Positions 23,980 to 33,321 of a DNA stretch of 64,000 bases are shown one piece after another. Below the pieces are notes generated by a model. That model was not told the origin of the DNA, searched no databases, and saw nothing but the letters and a program-made list of their open reading frames with translations. Location: assembly GCA_944349905.1 (NCBI GenBank), contig CALVNR010000004.1, positions 55,199 through 119,198 of the forward strand. Direction: 5' to 3'. Each line of letters begins with the position of its first letter. Positions within the stretch are counted from its first letter, which is position 1. The stretch is from an uncultured Clostridia bacterium (GTDB taxonomy: Bacteria > Bacillota > Clostridia > Christensenellales > UBA1242). The position numbers and the translations under genes are program-made.

Positions 23980-26900
23980 TTAATTCTCCTGAGCATGCCT
24001 GATAGCATCTGATAATTGAACAGAAACAATTTTAGAAACACCTTTTTCTTCCATTGTTACACCGAATAAAGCTTTTGCGTATTCCATAGTAGGTTTTTTG
24101 TGTGTAATCAATATGAATTGAGTTTCATTAGACAATTTTTTAAGATATTTGTCAACAATTTCAACGTTGGAATCATCGAGAGCCGCTTCAACTTCGTCAA
24201 ACAAACAGAATGGAAGAGGTTTTATTCTCAAAATAGCAAAGATTACTGCCATAGCAGTTAATGACTTTTCTCCACCAGAAAGTAAAGTCATATTTTGAAT
24301 TTTTTTGCCAGGAGGCTGTGCGAAAATTTCAACTCCTGATTCTAGTGGATCTGCTTCGTCACATAATGCAAGTTTTGCTGTTCCACCACCAAACAATTCT
24401 TTAAATGTTAATTTAAAACTTTCATTTATTTTGTTTAGTTCATTATTAAACTTTTCAATCATTATACCAGACAAATCTTTAATTATTTTATTTAAGTCAT
24501 CTTGTGCTTTTTCAAGGTCTTGTGCTTGTGTATTAAGGTCGTCATATCTTTCATACAGAGCTTTACAATCTTCAATAGCATTTACATTTACATAACCAAG
24601 AGCATTGATTGATTTTTTAAGTTTTGATATTTCAGGCATTGCAATTTCTATATTAAAATCTGCTCTTCTCAAATCTTGACAAGTTGTGTAAGTCAATGAA
24701 TACTCTTCATAAATTCTTTCTTGCATTGCTTCAAGTTCACTATCAACTTTTGAAAGATTCATTTCTTCCCTAAATTTTTTGTCATGTAATCTTGTTAATT
24801 CATCCATTAATCCAGCTTTTTGAATATCGAGCTGTTTGATTTTCTCATTGATAACTTGTTTGTCATTTTCAATTTTGTTTTTATTTTCAACATTTGCTTC
24901 AAGTTCTTCCTTTTTAGCTGATGATGGAGCAGATGCCAATTTTTCTTTAATCATATTTTCGCAAGATAAGATAAATTCATCATTTTTTGCAATTTGTTGG
25001 TCAATATCAATCATTAAAGTATTTAATCTACCCTCTTCATTTTCAAGTCTCAATTTTTCATTTTGAGCATTTGAAATTTTAGTTCTTATTTGGGCGATTT
25101 CTACTTTTACTGTTAAAATGTTTTCATTGATTTGGTCTCTTTGTTTTCTCAATACTTCAAATCTTTCTTTTTTCTCTTTAACCAATTCGTCAGCATCTTC
25201 CTTGTTTCCAGACAAAGCACTTTCAATTTTTTCTGCTTTTAAAAGTTCTTCATCAATCAAATCAAGCTTGTTTTGAACAGTTTTAGATTCCATTTCATTT
25301 ACTTGCAATGTATCAGCAAGTTCAATAATACTTTGGTCATATTGTTGCAATTTTTCTTTATCTTTGGCAATTTCAATTTCAAGTTGTTTGATAATATTTT
25401 GTTCTTCTTTCAATTTATTTTTTCCATTTTCGTTTTCAGTCAAAATATTTTCAATATCTTTTGAAATTTGTTCAAGCCTTATGTTAAGCTTAACAATATC
25501 ATCTCCAAGCGTTTCAATTTCTCTTTCTCTTCCCATAATGTTTGAAGATTCAGTTTTTTTGCTACCACCTGTTAAAGAACCTTGTGGATTAACTACATCA
25601 CCTTCAAGCGTAACAATTCTAAAAGCATATCCATTTTCTTTTGCAAGGGCAACAGCAATTTGTAAATTTTCAACAATCACAGTAGAGCCCAAAAGATTTG
25701 AAACTACATTGTCTATTGATTTATCAAAATCAACAAGTTTGCTGGCAATACCAAAAACTCCATTTTTGTTTTTTATATTTTTTTCATCAATATCGCGTCT
25801 TTTCATTGAAGATATAGGCAAAAATGTTGCTCTACCAAAAGCGTTGTCTTTTAAGAATTTAATCAAATCTTTTGCTTCATCTTCGTTGTGTGTAACAATA
25901 TTTTGAACAGCACCACCCAAGGCAACTTCCACAGCAGTTTCAAATTTTTGTGGAACTTTTAAAAGAGAGGCAATAACACCTACTATTTTAGACTTGATTT
26001 GAGGTTTTTTATCGCTTTCTTTTAACAATTTTTTTACAGCATAAGCATAACCTTCATAATCATTTTGTAAGTCAGTCAAAAGTTTTCTTCTATTTTCATA
26101 GACTTTTATTTGAGTTGTAATATTTGCTTTTTCATTTTCTAAATCTTTGAGTTTTCTTTCAGTCAAAAAGCTTGCACTTGCAAGTTTATCGCAATCATTT
26201 TTTAAGCTTAAAAATTTTTCTTCTTTATTTTGTAAAGCTGTCTTTGCCTCTTGTGCAATTCTCTTATTTTCTTCTTGCTTAGCTGATAAATTAGTATTGT
26301 CATTTTTAAGATTTTTTAAACTTCCACTTAGCAAATCTTTTTCAGCTTTAAGCCTAGAAACACTACTTTTAACATCAGAAAGCGAGCCCAAAGTTTCAAT
26401 AATCTTTTGTTGACTTTGTCCAGCTTCGTCTTCACTTGCTGTAAGTTCATTTGCTAGGTTTAGATACGATGTTGACAATTCATCAAAAGTATTTTCCAAT
26501 ATTTTTAAATCATCTTCAAGTTTTTCAAGGTTACTTTCAATTTTTTGTTTTTCATCTTTGCAAGCTTCAAGAGCAGTTTGACTATTTGTTTTATCAAGAT
26601 GAAGTCTATCATTTTCTTTGTATGTAAAATTTATTCTTTCTCTTGCAAGTTTTGTTTCGCTTTCCTGTTTTTCAAGACCAATAGTCAAATCTAAAATGCG
26701 TTGGTTTATTTGAGCAAGTGTTTTATCAAAATTATCTACATCTTCCATGCATTTGTTATAATCTGAATTTGCTTTATCAAAATCAAATTGGCGAACATCA
26801 ATTTGTTTGTTCACTGCATCTAATTTAAGTCTAATTTGTTCTTTGGTGTCATTTGCATTTTCGTATTGGTATATATAGGCGTTGACTTCCAAATCTTTTA

Positions 26901-27564
26901 ATTGCCCTTTATATTCCAAATATTTTTTTGCATTTTCTGCTTGCTTTTTAAGTGGACCCATTTGTCTATCAATTTCAGACAGAATATCTTTAACTCTCGT
27001 TAAATTATCAGTAGTTCTCTCAAGTTTTCTTTCGGCCTCTCTCTTGTCGTTTTTGTATTTTGAAATACCAGCAGCATCTTCAAACATTGCCCTTCTACTT
27101 TCAGGTTTTGCATCTACAAGTTCTGTAACTTTACCCTGACTTACAACAGAATAACCATTTTTGCCAAGACCACTATTATAAAGAAGATTTGTTATATCTC
27201 TTAAATGACAAGTGTTTCTATTGATTAAATATTCACTTTCGCCCGAACGATAAAGTTTTCTTGTTATAGCAAGCTCATCATAATCAAAATTAAAAAAGCG
27301 ATTTGAGTTGTCAAAAGTCAAGGTAACTTCGCAATAAGAAAGGCTTTTTCTTTTTTCTGTTCCATTAAAGATAACATCCTGCATACTATCGCCACGCAAA
27401 GTTTTTGGACTTTGTTCACCTAAAACCCAACGAATAGCATCAGAAACATTACTCTTTCCACACCCATTAGGGCCAACGATAGCAGTAAAATTATCATTAA
27501 ACTCAATTACCGTTCTGTCAGCAAATGATTTAAAACCAATCATTTCAATTTTTTTAAAAATCAT
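23980..27564 (-). CDS. smc: Chromosome segregation ATPase SMC
   Basis: The 1194-residue protein has an N-terminal ATPase half with Walker A GPNGCGKSNVSDAIRWV (about residues 31-47), a long coiled coil, the hinge around residues 510-680 (GVIASLLKVPQKFETAVEVALGG and PQGSLTGGSKK), the returning coiled coil, and the C-terminal half with signature LLSGGEKSLTA and Walker B CLFDEVEAALDD. It forms condensin with ScpA and ScpB, encoded at 37927-39386. The order rnc-smc-ftsY is typical of Firmicutes. Confidence 0.97.
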   Translation of the reverse strand: MIFKKIEMIGFKSFADRTVIEFNDNFTAIVGPNGCGKSNVSDAIRWVLGEQSPKTLRGDSMQDVIFNGTEKRKSLSYCEVTLTFDNSNRFFNFDYDELAITRKLYRSGESEYLINRNTCHLRDITNLLYNSGLGKNGYSVVSQGKVTELVDAKPESRRAMFEDAAGISKYKNDKREAERKLERTTDNLTRVKDILSEIDRQMGPLKKQAENAKKYLEYKGQLKDLEVNAYIYQYENANDTKEQIRLKLDAVNKQIDVRQFDFDKANSDYNKCMEDVDNFDKTLAQINQRILDLTIGLEKQESETKLARERINFTYKENDRLHLDKTNSQTALEACKDEKQKIESNLEKLEDDLKILENTFDELSTSYLNLANELTASEDEAGQSQQKIIETLGSLSDVKSSVSRLKAEKDLLSGSLKNLKNDNTNLSAKQEENKRIAQEAKTALQNKEEKFLSLKNDCDKLASASFLTERKLKDLENEKANITTQIKVYENRRKLLTDLQNDYEGYAYAVKKLLKESDKKPQIKSKIVGVIASLLKVPQKFETAVEVALGGAVQNIVTHNEDEAKDLIKFLKDNAFGRATFLPISSMKRRDIDEKNIKNKNGVFGIASKLVDFDKSIDNVVSNLLGSTVIVENLQIAVALAKENGYAFRIVTLEGDVVNPQGSLTGGSKKTESSNIMGREREIETLGDDIVKLNIRLEQISKDIENILTENENGKNKLKEEQNIIKQLEIEIAKDKEKLQQYDQSIIELADTLQVNEMESKTVQNKLDLIDEELLKAEKIESALSGNKEDADELVKEKKERFEVLRKQRDQINENILTVKVEIAQIRTKISNAQNEKLRLENEEGRLNTLMIDIDQQIAKNDEFILSCENMIKEKLASAPSSAKKEELEANVENKNKIENDKQVINEKIKQLDIQKAGLMDELTRLHDKKFREEMNLSKVDSELEAMQERIYEEYSLTYTTCQDLRRADFNIEIAMPEISKLKKSINALGYVNVNAIEDCKALYERYDDLNTQAQDLEKAQDDLNKIIKDLSGIMIEKFNNELNKINESFKLTFKELFGGGTAKLALCDEADPLESGVEIFAQPPGKKIQNMTLLSGGEKSLTAMAVIFAILRIKPLPFCLFDEVEAALDDSNVEIVDKYLKKLSNETQFILITHKKPTMEYAKALFGVTMEEKGVSKIVSVQLSDAIRHAQEN

Positions 27565-27596
27565 AATACACTTCCTTGTTAATAGTTTTCATAAGT

Positions 27597-28232
27597 TTAT
27601 AATAAAAACAATTTTTCAATAGCTTTTTTTGCAGTGTTTTGTTCTGCTTCTATTTTACTAAAACCTTCTGCCGAGGCGATAGCATCTTCATCCATATAAA
27701 AAGTTGATTTAAAACCATTATTACATGGCAAAGTAACATATTGCATATGGCATTTAAAACCACTTTGAACAAGTTCTTGAAGTTTTGATTTGTAATTATC
27801 ATCAACCACTTTTGAAAAATCTTCAAGTTCAAAATGTTTTAAAACAAATTCTTTTGACTTTTCAAGCCCACCATCAAGAAAAATTGCAGCAATGATTGCT
27901 TCTATTACATCACCTTTGATAGATTTTGAGATTTCACCTTGGCAACTTTTACCTAAAATAACATTTTCTGTCAAGTTTAATTTATTAAAGATTTTGCATA
28001 GATAATTTTCAGAGACATAATGACTTCTTAAAACAGTGAGTTTGCCTTCTTTTTCTTTTGTGTTTTTAAATAAATATTCACCTACTATGAAATCAAGTAT
28101 TCCATCTCCTAAAAATTCAAGTCTTTCATAATTTTTTTCACTTTTAGAACTATGTGTCAAAGCTTGTTCAATAAGTAATTTGTTGTTAAATTGATAACCA
28201 ATTTTAGATGTTAACAAATCAAAATTAATCAT
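27597..28232 (-). CDS. rnc: Ribonuclease III
   Basis: The 211-residue double-strand-specific RNase has the catalytic signature ERLEFLGDGILDFIVGEYL near residue 36, GDVIEAIIAAIFLDGG near 105, and a C-terminal double-stranded-RNA-binding domain (YKSKLQELVQSGF to the end). It processes rRNA precursors. It overlaps the plsX stop by eight bases. The acpP gene usually found between plsX and rnc is missing here. Confidence 0.95.
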   Translation of the reverse strand: MINFDLLTSKIGYQFNNKLLIEQALTHSSKSEKNYERLEFLGDGILDFIVGEYLFKNTKEKEGKLTVLRSHYVSENYLCKIFNKLNLTENVILGKSCQGEISKSIKGDVIEAIIAAIFLDGGLEKSKEFVLKHFELEDFSKVVDDNYKSKLQELVQSGFKCHMQYVTLPCNNGFKSTFYMDEDAIASAEGFSKIEAEQNTAKKAIEKLFLL

Positions 28233-29238
28233 TATTATTCACCTTTTCCAATGCTTCAAGAGATTTTTCAATTTTTTCAACCAAATTGTTTTTATGCAAA
28301 AGCATTGTTTGTTCTATTGATGCACAGATATTATATCTTCTACAAGAACCATGGTTTTTTACTACAAGTTTTTTACATCCAAGCAATGGACTTCCAGCAT
28401 GCTTTTTAAGAATATCAATTCTTTCTTTCAATTCTTTAAAAGTTTTTTTCATAAACAATGCACCAATTTTGCTAAGTGTATGAGATTTGATACTCTTTTT
28501 TAAAAGAGAAAGCACAGCACCAACAGCACCCTCTGTTCCTTTTAATAAAGCGTTTCCAGCAAATCCGTCAGCAACCATAACATCAACTTCGCCACTCATA
28601 AAATCTCCACCTTCTCTATTGCCAATGAAATTGATTGGAGCATTTTTTAACAAAGAGTGTGATTCTTTTACAAGTTCATTACCTTTTTCTTCTTCTATAC
28701 CATTACTCAAAAGAGCAACTTTTGGATTTGCTTTATTGTAAATAATTGAATAGTAAGCACTACCCATCAAAGCAAAGTGCAAAAGATTGATAGGTTTACA
28801 ATCAATGTTTGCACCACTATCAATAATAATAACATCGCTATCAAGTTTTGTAGGTAAAATTGGAGCAAGAGCAGGTCTTGAAATACCTTTAATTCTACCA
28901 ATTTTCATGATTGCACCAGCTAAAACTGCCCCTGTACTTCCAGCACTTACAAGTCCAACAACATCTTCTCTTTCTTTTAAAATATCATAAGCTTTAACCA
29001 AAGATGAATTTGTCTTATGTCTTATAGCCTCGGTAGGTTTATCATTGTTTGTGATAACTTCATCAGCATCAACAATTTCTATTCTTTCAGTTCTGCCATT
29101 TAAAATATTTTCAATTTCTTGTTTTTTTCCTGTTAAAATAACACTTAAATCTTTATTTTTCTCTATTGCTAAGACAACACCTTCAACTATTTCAAGAGGT
29201 GCATTATCTCCTCCAAAAGCATCAACAACAACTTTCAT
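28225..29238 (-). CDS. plsX: Phosphate acyltransferase PlsX
   Basis: The 337-residue enzyme converts acyl-ACP to acyl-phosphate for phospholipid synthesis. Characteristic blocks are VVDAFGGDNAP at the N-terminus, GLVSAGSTGAVLAG near residue 95, LPTKLDSDVIIIDSGAN near residue 130 and VMVADGFAGNALLKGTEG near residue 220. A GGAG site precedes the ATG. An unusual inverted repeat lies upstream at 29368-29400. Confidence 0.95.
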   Translation of the reverse strand: MKVVVDAFGGDNAPLEIVEGVVLAIEKNKDLSVILTGKKQEIENILNGRTERIEIVDADEVITNNDKPTEAIRHKTNSSLVKAYDILKEREDVVGLVSAGSTGAVLAGAIMKIGRIKGISRPALAPILPTKLDSDVIIIDSGANIDCKPINLLHFALMGSAYYSIIYNKANPKVALLSNGIEEEKGNELVKESHSLLKNAPINFIGNREGGDFMSGEVDVMVADGFAGNALLKGTEGAVGAVLSLLKKSIKSHTLSKIGALFMKKTFKELKERIDILKKHAGSPLLGCKKLVVKNHGSCRRYNICASIEQTMLLHKNNLVEKIEKSLEALEKVNNND

Positions 29239-29367
29239 TATAAATCTCCTTTAATAATAAAACATAATTTACTATTATATAATAACAAAATATCAAGAAT
29301 AATCAAAACAAAATCTTATATTTTATAAAATAATTTTGAAGTTAAATTTACAAGTATAATATCAACA

Positions 29368-29400
29368 TGTAGTATTATGTATGTGTTGCATAATACCACA
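29368..29400. promoter_or_regulatory. 12-bp inverted repeat upstream of plsX
   Basis: TGTAGTATTATG and CATAATACCACA are complementary at 11 of 12 positions, separated by nine bases. It lies between the rpmF terminator and plsX. A TATACT-like -10 sits about 15 bases further downstream on the minus strand, so the repeat would cover the -35 region, as an operator would. It does not match the FapR consensus that I know. Confidence 0.45.
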
Positions 29401-29414
29401 TATTTTATTATAAT

Positions 29415-29450
29415 AAAAAAAATTGTGCAAAAATAATCACACAATTTTTT
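29415..29450 (-). terminator. Terminator after rpmF
   Basis: AAATTGTG, a 12-base loop and CACAATTT, followed by T and A/T runs on the minus strand. Confidence 0.75.
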
Positions 29451-29460
29451 ATATTAAAAC

Positions 29461-29652
29461 TTATTTAGTTTTTTCTTTCTTTTCTACAATGGTTTCACCT
29501 TTATAAGTTCCACACTTTTTGCAAACTTCATGAGGTTTTTTCATCTCGTGACATTTTGGACATTCAACAAGTGTTGGTGCTGTCGCTTTAAAATTTGCAG
29601 AATTTCTTGTGTTTCTTCTAGCTTTTGAAACCTTACCCTTTGGAACTGCCAT
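29461..29652 (-). CDS. rpmF: 50S ribosomal protein L32
   Basis: The 63-residue protein starts MAVPKGKVSKARRNTR, the L32 signature, and has four cysteines as two CxxC pairs (CPKC and CKKC) for zinc. A strong AGGAGG site and a near-perfect promoter lie upstream. The DUF177/yceD gene that often precedes rpmF is absent. Confidence 0.96.
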   Translation of the reverse strand: MAVPKGKVSKARRNTRNSANFKATAPTLVECPKCHEMKKPHEVCKKCGTYKGETIVEKKEKTK

Positions 29653-29681
29653 TTCTTCCTCCTTTAATATCTTGCTTTACA

Positions 29682-29710
29682 AGTATATAGATTTTTTTTG
29701 TAAATGTCAA
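29682..29710 (-). promoter_or_regulatory. Sigma-A promoter of rpmF
   Basis: TTGACA (29705-29710) and TATACT (29682-29687) are 17 bases apart, matching the ideal promoter. Confidence 0.87.
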
Positions 29711-29746
29711 GTGTTTTTGTATTTTTTGTTTATTTTCTAGGTTTTA

Positions 29747-30946
29747 TTATTTTTTTATTAATTCAAGAGTATCTCTTGCAATCAAAAGTTCTTCATCAGT
29801 TGGTATTCTAAATACTTTTGTTTTTGATTTTTTAGCACTTATGAGTTCTGCTGTTCCTCTTGGTAAGTTATTGTTTTTCTTTACATCCAAAACAATGCCA
29901 AAATTTTCAAGACCAGCAAGAGCTTCTTCTCTTAAATCTTCTTGGTTTTCACCTACACCACCAGTAAATACTATTGCATCTACTCTGCCAAGAACGGCCA
30001 TGTAAGAACCAATATATTTTTTTGTTTTATATTTGAGTATATCAAGTGCAAGTTTTGCTCTTTCATTTCCTTTTGCAATTGCAGTGTTAAGTTCTCTTAA
30101 ATCGCTAGATACTCCACTAACTCCTTGCAAACCACATTCTTTATTGAGATATTGAACTACTTCTGTTGCAGTTTTATTTTTCTTTTCTGCAAGATATGAA
30201 ACAACGCTAGCATCTATATCACCAGATCTTGTTCCCATAATCAAACCTTCAAGAGGTGTAAGTCCCATTGATGTATCAATACTTTTGCCGTTTTTTATTG
30301 CTGTTATTGAAGAACCATTTCCAGCATGAACTGTGATTATATTTAAGTCTTCAAGTTTTTTCTTCATAAGTTTTGCGCATTCATTTGCTACAAATCTATG
30401 ACTTGTTCCATGAAAGCCATATCTTCTAATATGGTATTTTTGAGCATCTTCATATTTAATTCCATAAGTATATGCTTTTTCTGGCATTGATGCATGGAAA
30501 GATGTATCAAAAACCAAAACTTGTGGAACTTTTGGCATAACTTTTATGCATCCATTTATACCAGCCATGTTTGCTTTTGCATGCAATGGTGATAAGTCTG
30601 ACAATTTTTCAAGGTCTTTTAAAACCTTTTTATTTACAAGAACACTTTTATCAAAAATCCAACCACCTTGAACTACTCTATGACCACATGCAGATATTTC
30701 TTTAAGGTCTTTTATAACGCCTTCTTCTTTATCAGTCAAGATTTTTAAAACATTTGCAAGTGCTTCTTCATGGTTTTCCATTTTTACAGAAACTTCTTTT
30801 TTGTCTCCTATTGTTTTATATCCAATAAAAGAACCAGCAAGTCCTATTTTTTCGCAATTTCCTTTTGCTATAACTTTTTCATTGCTCATATCAAACAATT
30901 GGAATTTTAATGATGAGCTTCCTGCATTAATAACTAAAATTTTCAT
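29747..30946 (-). CDS. ackA: Acetate kinase
   Basis: The 399-residue enzyme makes ATP from acetyl phosphate. Family motifs are VINAGSSSLKFQLF at the N-terminus, FDTSFHASMP near residue 146, RRYGFHGTSHRFVA near 172 and HAGNGSSITAIKNGKSIDTSMG near 205. It follows pta by four bases, forming the standard acetate-producing pair that supplies ATP in fermentation. Confidence 0.97.
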   Translation of the reverse strand: MKILVINAGSSSLKFQLFDMSNEKVIAKGNCEKIGLAGSFIGYKTIGDKKEVSVKMENHEEALANVLKILTDKEEGVIKDLKEISACGHRVVQGGWIFDKSVLVNKKVLKDLEKLSDLSPLHAKANMAGINGCIKVMPKVPQVLVFDTSFHASMPEKAYTYGIKYEDAQKYHIRRYGFHGTSHRFVANECAKLMKKKLEDLNIITVHAGNGSSITAIKNGKSIDTSMGLTPLEGLIMGTRSGDIDASVVSYLAEKKNKTATEVVQYLNKECGLQGVSGVSSDLRELNTAIAKGNERAKLALDILKYKTKKYIGSYMAVLGRVDAIVFTGGVGENQEDLREEALAGLENFGIVLDVKKNNNLPRGTAELISAKKSKTKVFRIPTDEELLIARDTLELIKK

Positions 30947-30950
30947 ATTT

Positions 30951-31928
30951 TTACTCCTTTTCTGCTTGTAATGCCGTAATGGCAGTTATTGTAACTATAT
31001 CTTCAACAGAGCAACCTCTTGATAAGTCATTGATAGGTTTATTTAAACCTTGTAAAATAGGTCCAACTGCATTAAGCCCACCTATATATTGAATTGCTTT
31101 GTAACAAATATTTCCACTATTTAAATCAGGGAAAATTAAAATATTTGCATCACCCTTTATTGGACTATTTGGTGCTTTTTGTTTTGCAACTTTTTCTACC
31201 ATAGCTGCGTCAAATTGAAGTTCACCATCACAGCAAATTCCTGTTTTCTTGAATTTTTGATATGCTGATGCAACCTTTTCAACGCTTTCGCTTTTTGCAG
31301 AACCTTTTGATGAATATGATAAGAACGCAACTTTTGGTTCTGAAAGTCCCAAGCTTTTATATGTTTTTACACTATCCACCGCAATTTGAGTAAGTTCATC
31401 AGCGCTAGGATTTGGTAAAACCCCGCAATCTGACAAAATCAAAGATTTATCTTTTAAAAATTTGTTTTTGCCATAAACGAAGAAACAAGAACTTACTACA
31501 CCACCTTTTTTCTTTGCTTTAATTATTTGCAAAGCCGGCCTAACTGTGTTTGCAGTTGAAGCTTCTGCCCCCGCTACCATACCATCAGCATAGCCTTCTT
31601 CAACAAGTAATGTTGCAAAGTAATATGGATCAAGAGTTAATTTTTCAGCTTCTTCCAAAGACATACCTTTTTCTTTTCTTTTGTTGTAAAGACATTTTGC
31701 TAATTTATCTTTATGTTCAAATGTTTTTGGATTTATAATTTGAAAGCCAAGCAAAGATTTATCTCTTAAAATAAGACCGCTTTCATCTCCAATTAAGATA
31801 GGAACAGCAATTTTCTTTTTTGCAATAATTTTTATTGCATTTAAAGTTCTTTCACTAAATTCAGCTTCTGGAAAAACTATTGTTTTTTGAAGATTTCTAG
31901 CTTTTTTATAAATTGATTTAATTTTCAT
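30951..31928 (-). CDS. pta: Phosphate acetyltransferase
   Basis: The 325-residue short-form Pta interconverts acetyl-CoA and acetyl phosphate. Blocks YADGMVAGAEASTANTVRPA, ILSDCGVLPNPSADELTQIA and KGDANILIFPDLNSGNICYK are diagnostic. It is first in the pta-ackA operon, with a strong promoter (32010-32038) divergent from ylbJ. Confidence 0.96.
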   Translation of the reverse strand: MKIKSIYKKARNLQKTIVFPEAEFSERTLNAIKIIAKKKIAVPILIGDESGLILRDKSLLGFQIINPKTFEHKDKLAKCLYNKRKEKGMSLEEAEKLTLDPYYFATLLVEEGYADGMVAGAEASTANTVRPALQIIKAKKKGGVVSSCFFVYGKNKFLKDKSLILSDCGVLPNPSADELTQIAVDSVKTYKSLGLSEPKVAFLSYSSKGSAKSESVEKVASAYQKFKKTGICCDGELQFDAAMVEKVAKQKAPNSPIKGDANILIFPDLNSGNICYKAIQYIGGLNAVGPILQGLNKPINDLSRGCSVEDIVTITAITALQAEKE

Positions 31929-32009
31929 TTTTACCTTCTAAAATATTTATTTTTTGAATAAATTGTTTTATAAAATAAAAAAACAATTAGATTTTTAAAA
32001 CCTAAAAAA

Positions 32010-32038
32010 ATTATAATAATATATGCTTTTTTTGTCAA
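32010..32038 (-). promoter_or_regulatory. Sigma-A promoter of pta-ackA
   Basis: TTGACA (32033-32038) and TATAAT (32010-32015) match consensus with 17-base spacing. Confidence 0.88.
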
Positions 32039-32055
32039 ATGATTGGAGAAAAAAA

Positions 32056-32994
32056 ATGCAAAAAATAAATAAAAATAACTTTGTTTCTAATTTACTCGCA
32101 ATTTTTATTATATACATCTTGATAAATATGGTTATTTTCCCAAAATTTTATATACAACAAACTTTTAATGGTATATCTGCTTGGGCATTAAATGTATTAC
32201 CAAGTATATTACCCTTTATATTTTTTACTAAAATTTTAAGCACTACAAATTTTCTTGAAAAGTTTACAAAAATATTTAAAAACCCTTTTGAAAAATTTTT
32301 CAAAGTTCCAGCAATATCTTCTTATGTTTTTTTATCTAGTATAATTTCTGGTTATCCTATTGGCGCGAAGGTAACAGAAGAATTATATCTATCAAACAAA
32401 ATTTCAAGAAATGATGCTTGCAAAATTCTTTCCTTTTCCTCCACTTCTGGTCCAATGTTTATTATTGGTGCTGTTGGTGCTGTTATGTTCAATAATATAA
32501 CTGCTGGTTATATAATATTTTTCTCTCATGTTTTAGGTGCTTTTTTAAATGGATTTTTATATAGAAATATTAAAGTAAAAGAATTTAGTTCAAAACCTAC
32601 CGCAAATCAAAAAAACAATATTGATATGAATTCAATTGTTTTAGATAGTTCTTTAAGCGTGATTTCAGTTGGGACTATTATTGCTGTATTTTTTGTTGTG
32701 ATAACTTCTTTGACACCTATATTTTCAATTTTACCAAACTTTGTTGCTATATTTTTGAGCGGTATAGTTGAAATTACAAAAGGTTGTTTAGATATTACCA
32801 CTTATTTACCTTTGTTTTGGGCAACATTGCTTGCAACATTTATTATAAGTTTTGGTGGCATATCAACTATAATTCAAACAAAAGCTATGACAAAAAATAT
32901 AAAGTTGCCAGTAAAACTTTATGTATTACAAAAATTCACACATGCAGTCATTTCAACTATAATTGCATTTTTGTTTTGTATAATTTGTTTTTAA
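32056..32994 (+). CDS. ylbJ: Sporulation integral membrane protein YlbJ
   Basis: The start is set at MQKINKNN, after GGAG; the reading frame extends 11 codons upstream over the pta promoter. The 312-residue protein has about eight membrane helices of the nucleoside-recognition (gate) type. SGYPIGAKVTEELY and FSSTSGPMFIIGAVGAVMF are the typical YlbJ blocks. In Bacillus YlbJ is needed for proper spore formation. Placement next to pta-ackA is common in Clostridia. Confidence 0.88.
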   Translation: MQKINKNNFVSNLLAIFIIYILINMVIFPKFYIQQTFNGISAWALNVLPSILPFIFFTKILSTTNFLEKFTKIFKNPFEKFFKVPAISSYVFLSSIISGYPIGAKVTEELYLSNKISRNDACKILSFSSTSGPMFIIGAVGAVMFNNITAGYIIFFSHVLGAFLNGFLYRNIKVKEFSSKPTANQKNNIDMNSIVLDSSLSVISVGTIIAVFFVVITSLTPIFSILPNFVAIFLSGIVEITKGCLDITTYLPLFWATLLATFIISFGGISTIIQTKAMTKNIKLPVKLYVLQKFTHAVISTIIAFLFCIICF

Positions 32995-33026
32995 CAAAAA
33001 AACATCTTTTTCAAGATGTTTCTTTG
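32994..33026. terminator. Terminator between convergent ylbJ and the DUF378 gene
   Basis: AAACATCTT and AAGATGTTT form a nine-base stem with a four-base loop. The T run is stronger on the minus strand but imperfectly present on both. Confidence 0.75.
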
Positions 33027-33257
33027 TTACACTGCTGGATTGTTTGCTATTTGCGATAACAAAATTCCGCCGTCAATTATGCAAGCAATGATTAAATATA
33101 AAGTTGCAATTAAAACAAGAATATAAATAATTCTTTCTACAATTTTGCTTCCCATACTAAGCCATGCAACTAAATTAAAATTAATTAAACCTATAAGTCC
33201 CCAATTTAATCCACCTATCATTAAAATAATAAGTGCAATATAGTTTGCAATAATCAT
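33027..33257 (-). CDS. DUF378 small membrane protein
   Basis: The 76-residue protein has two membrane helices and the DUF378 signature GGLNWGLIGLINFNLVAWL. Function is unknown. It is monocistronic, with a GGAGG-type site and a terminator directly after the stop. Confidence 0.85.
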   Translation of the reverse strand: MIIANYIALIILMIGGLNWGLIGLINFNLVAWLSMGSKIVERIIYILVLIATLYLIIACIIDGGILLSQIANNPAV

Positions 33258-33321
33258 TTTTAACCTCCTAATTTTATCTTTTCCAATTAAAGAAAAAAAT
33301 ATTCTTATAAGGTCAAAATAA

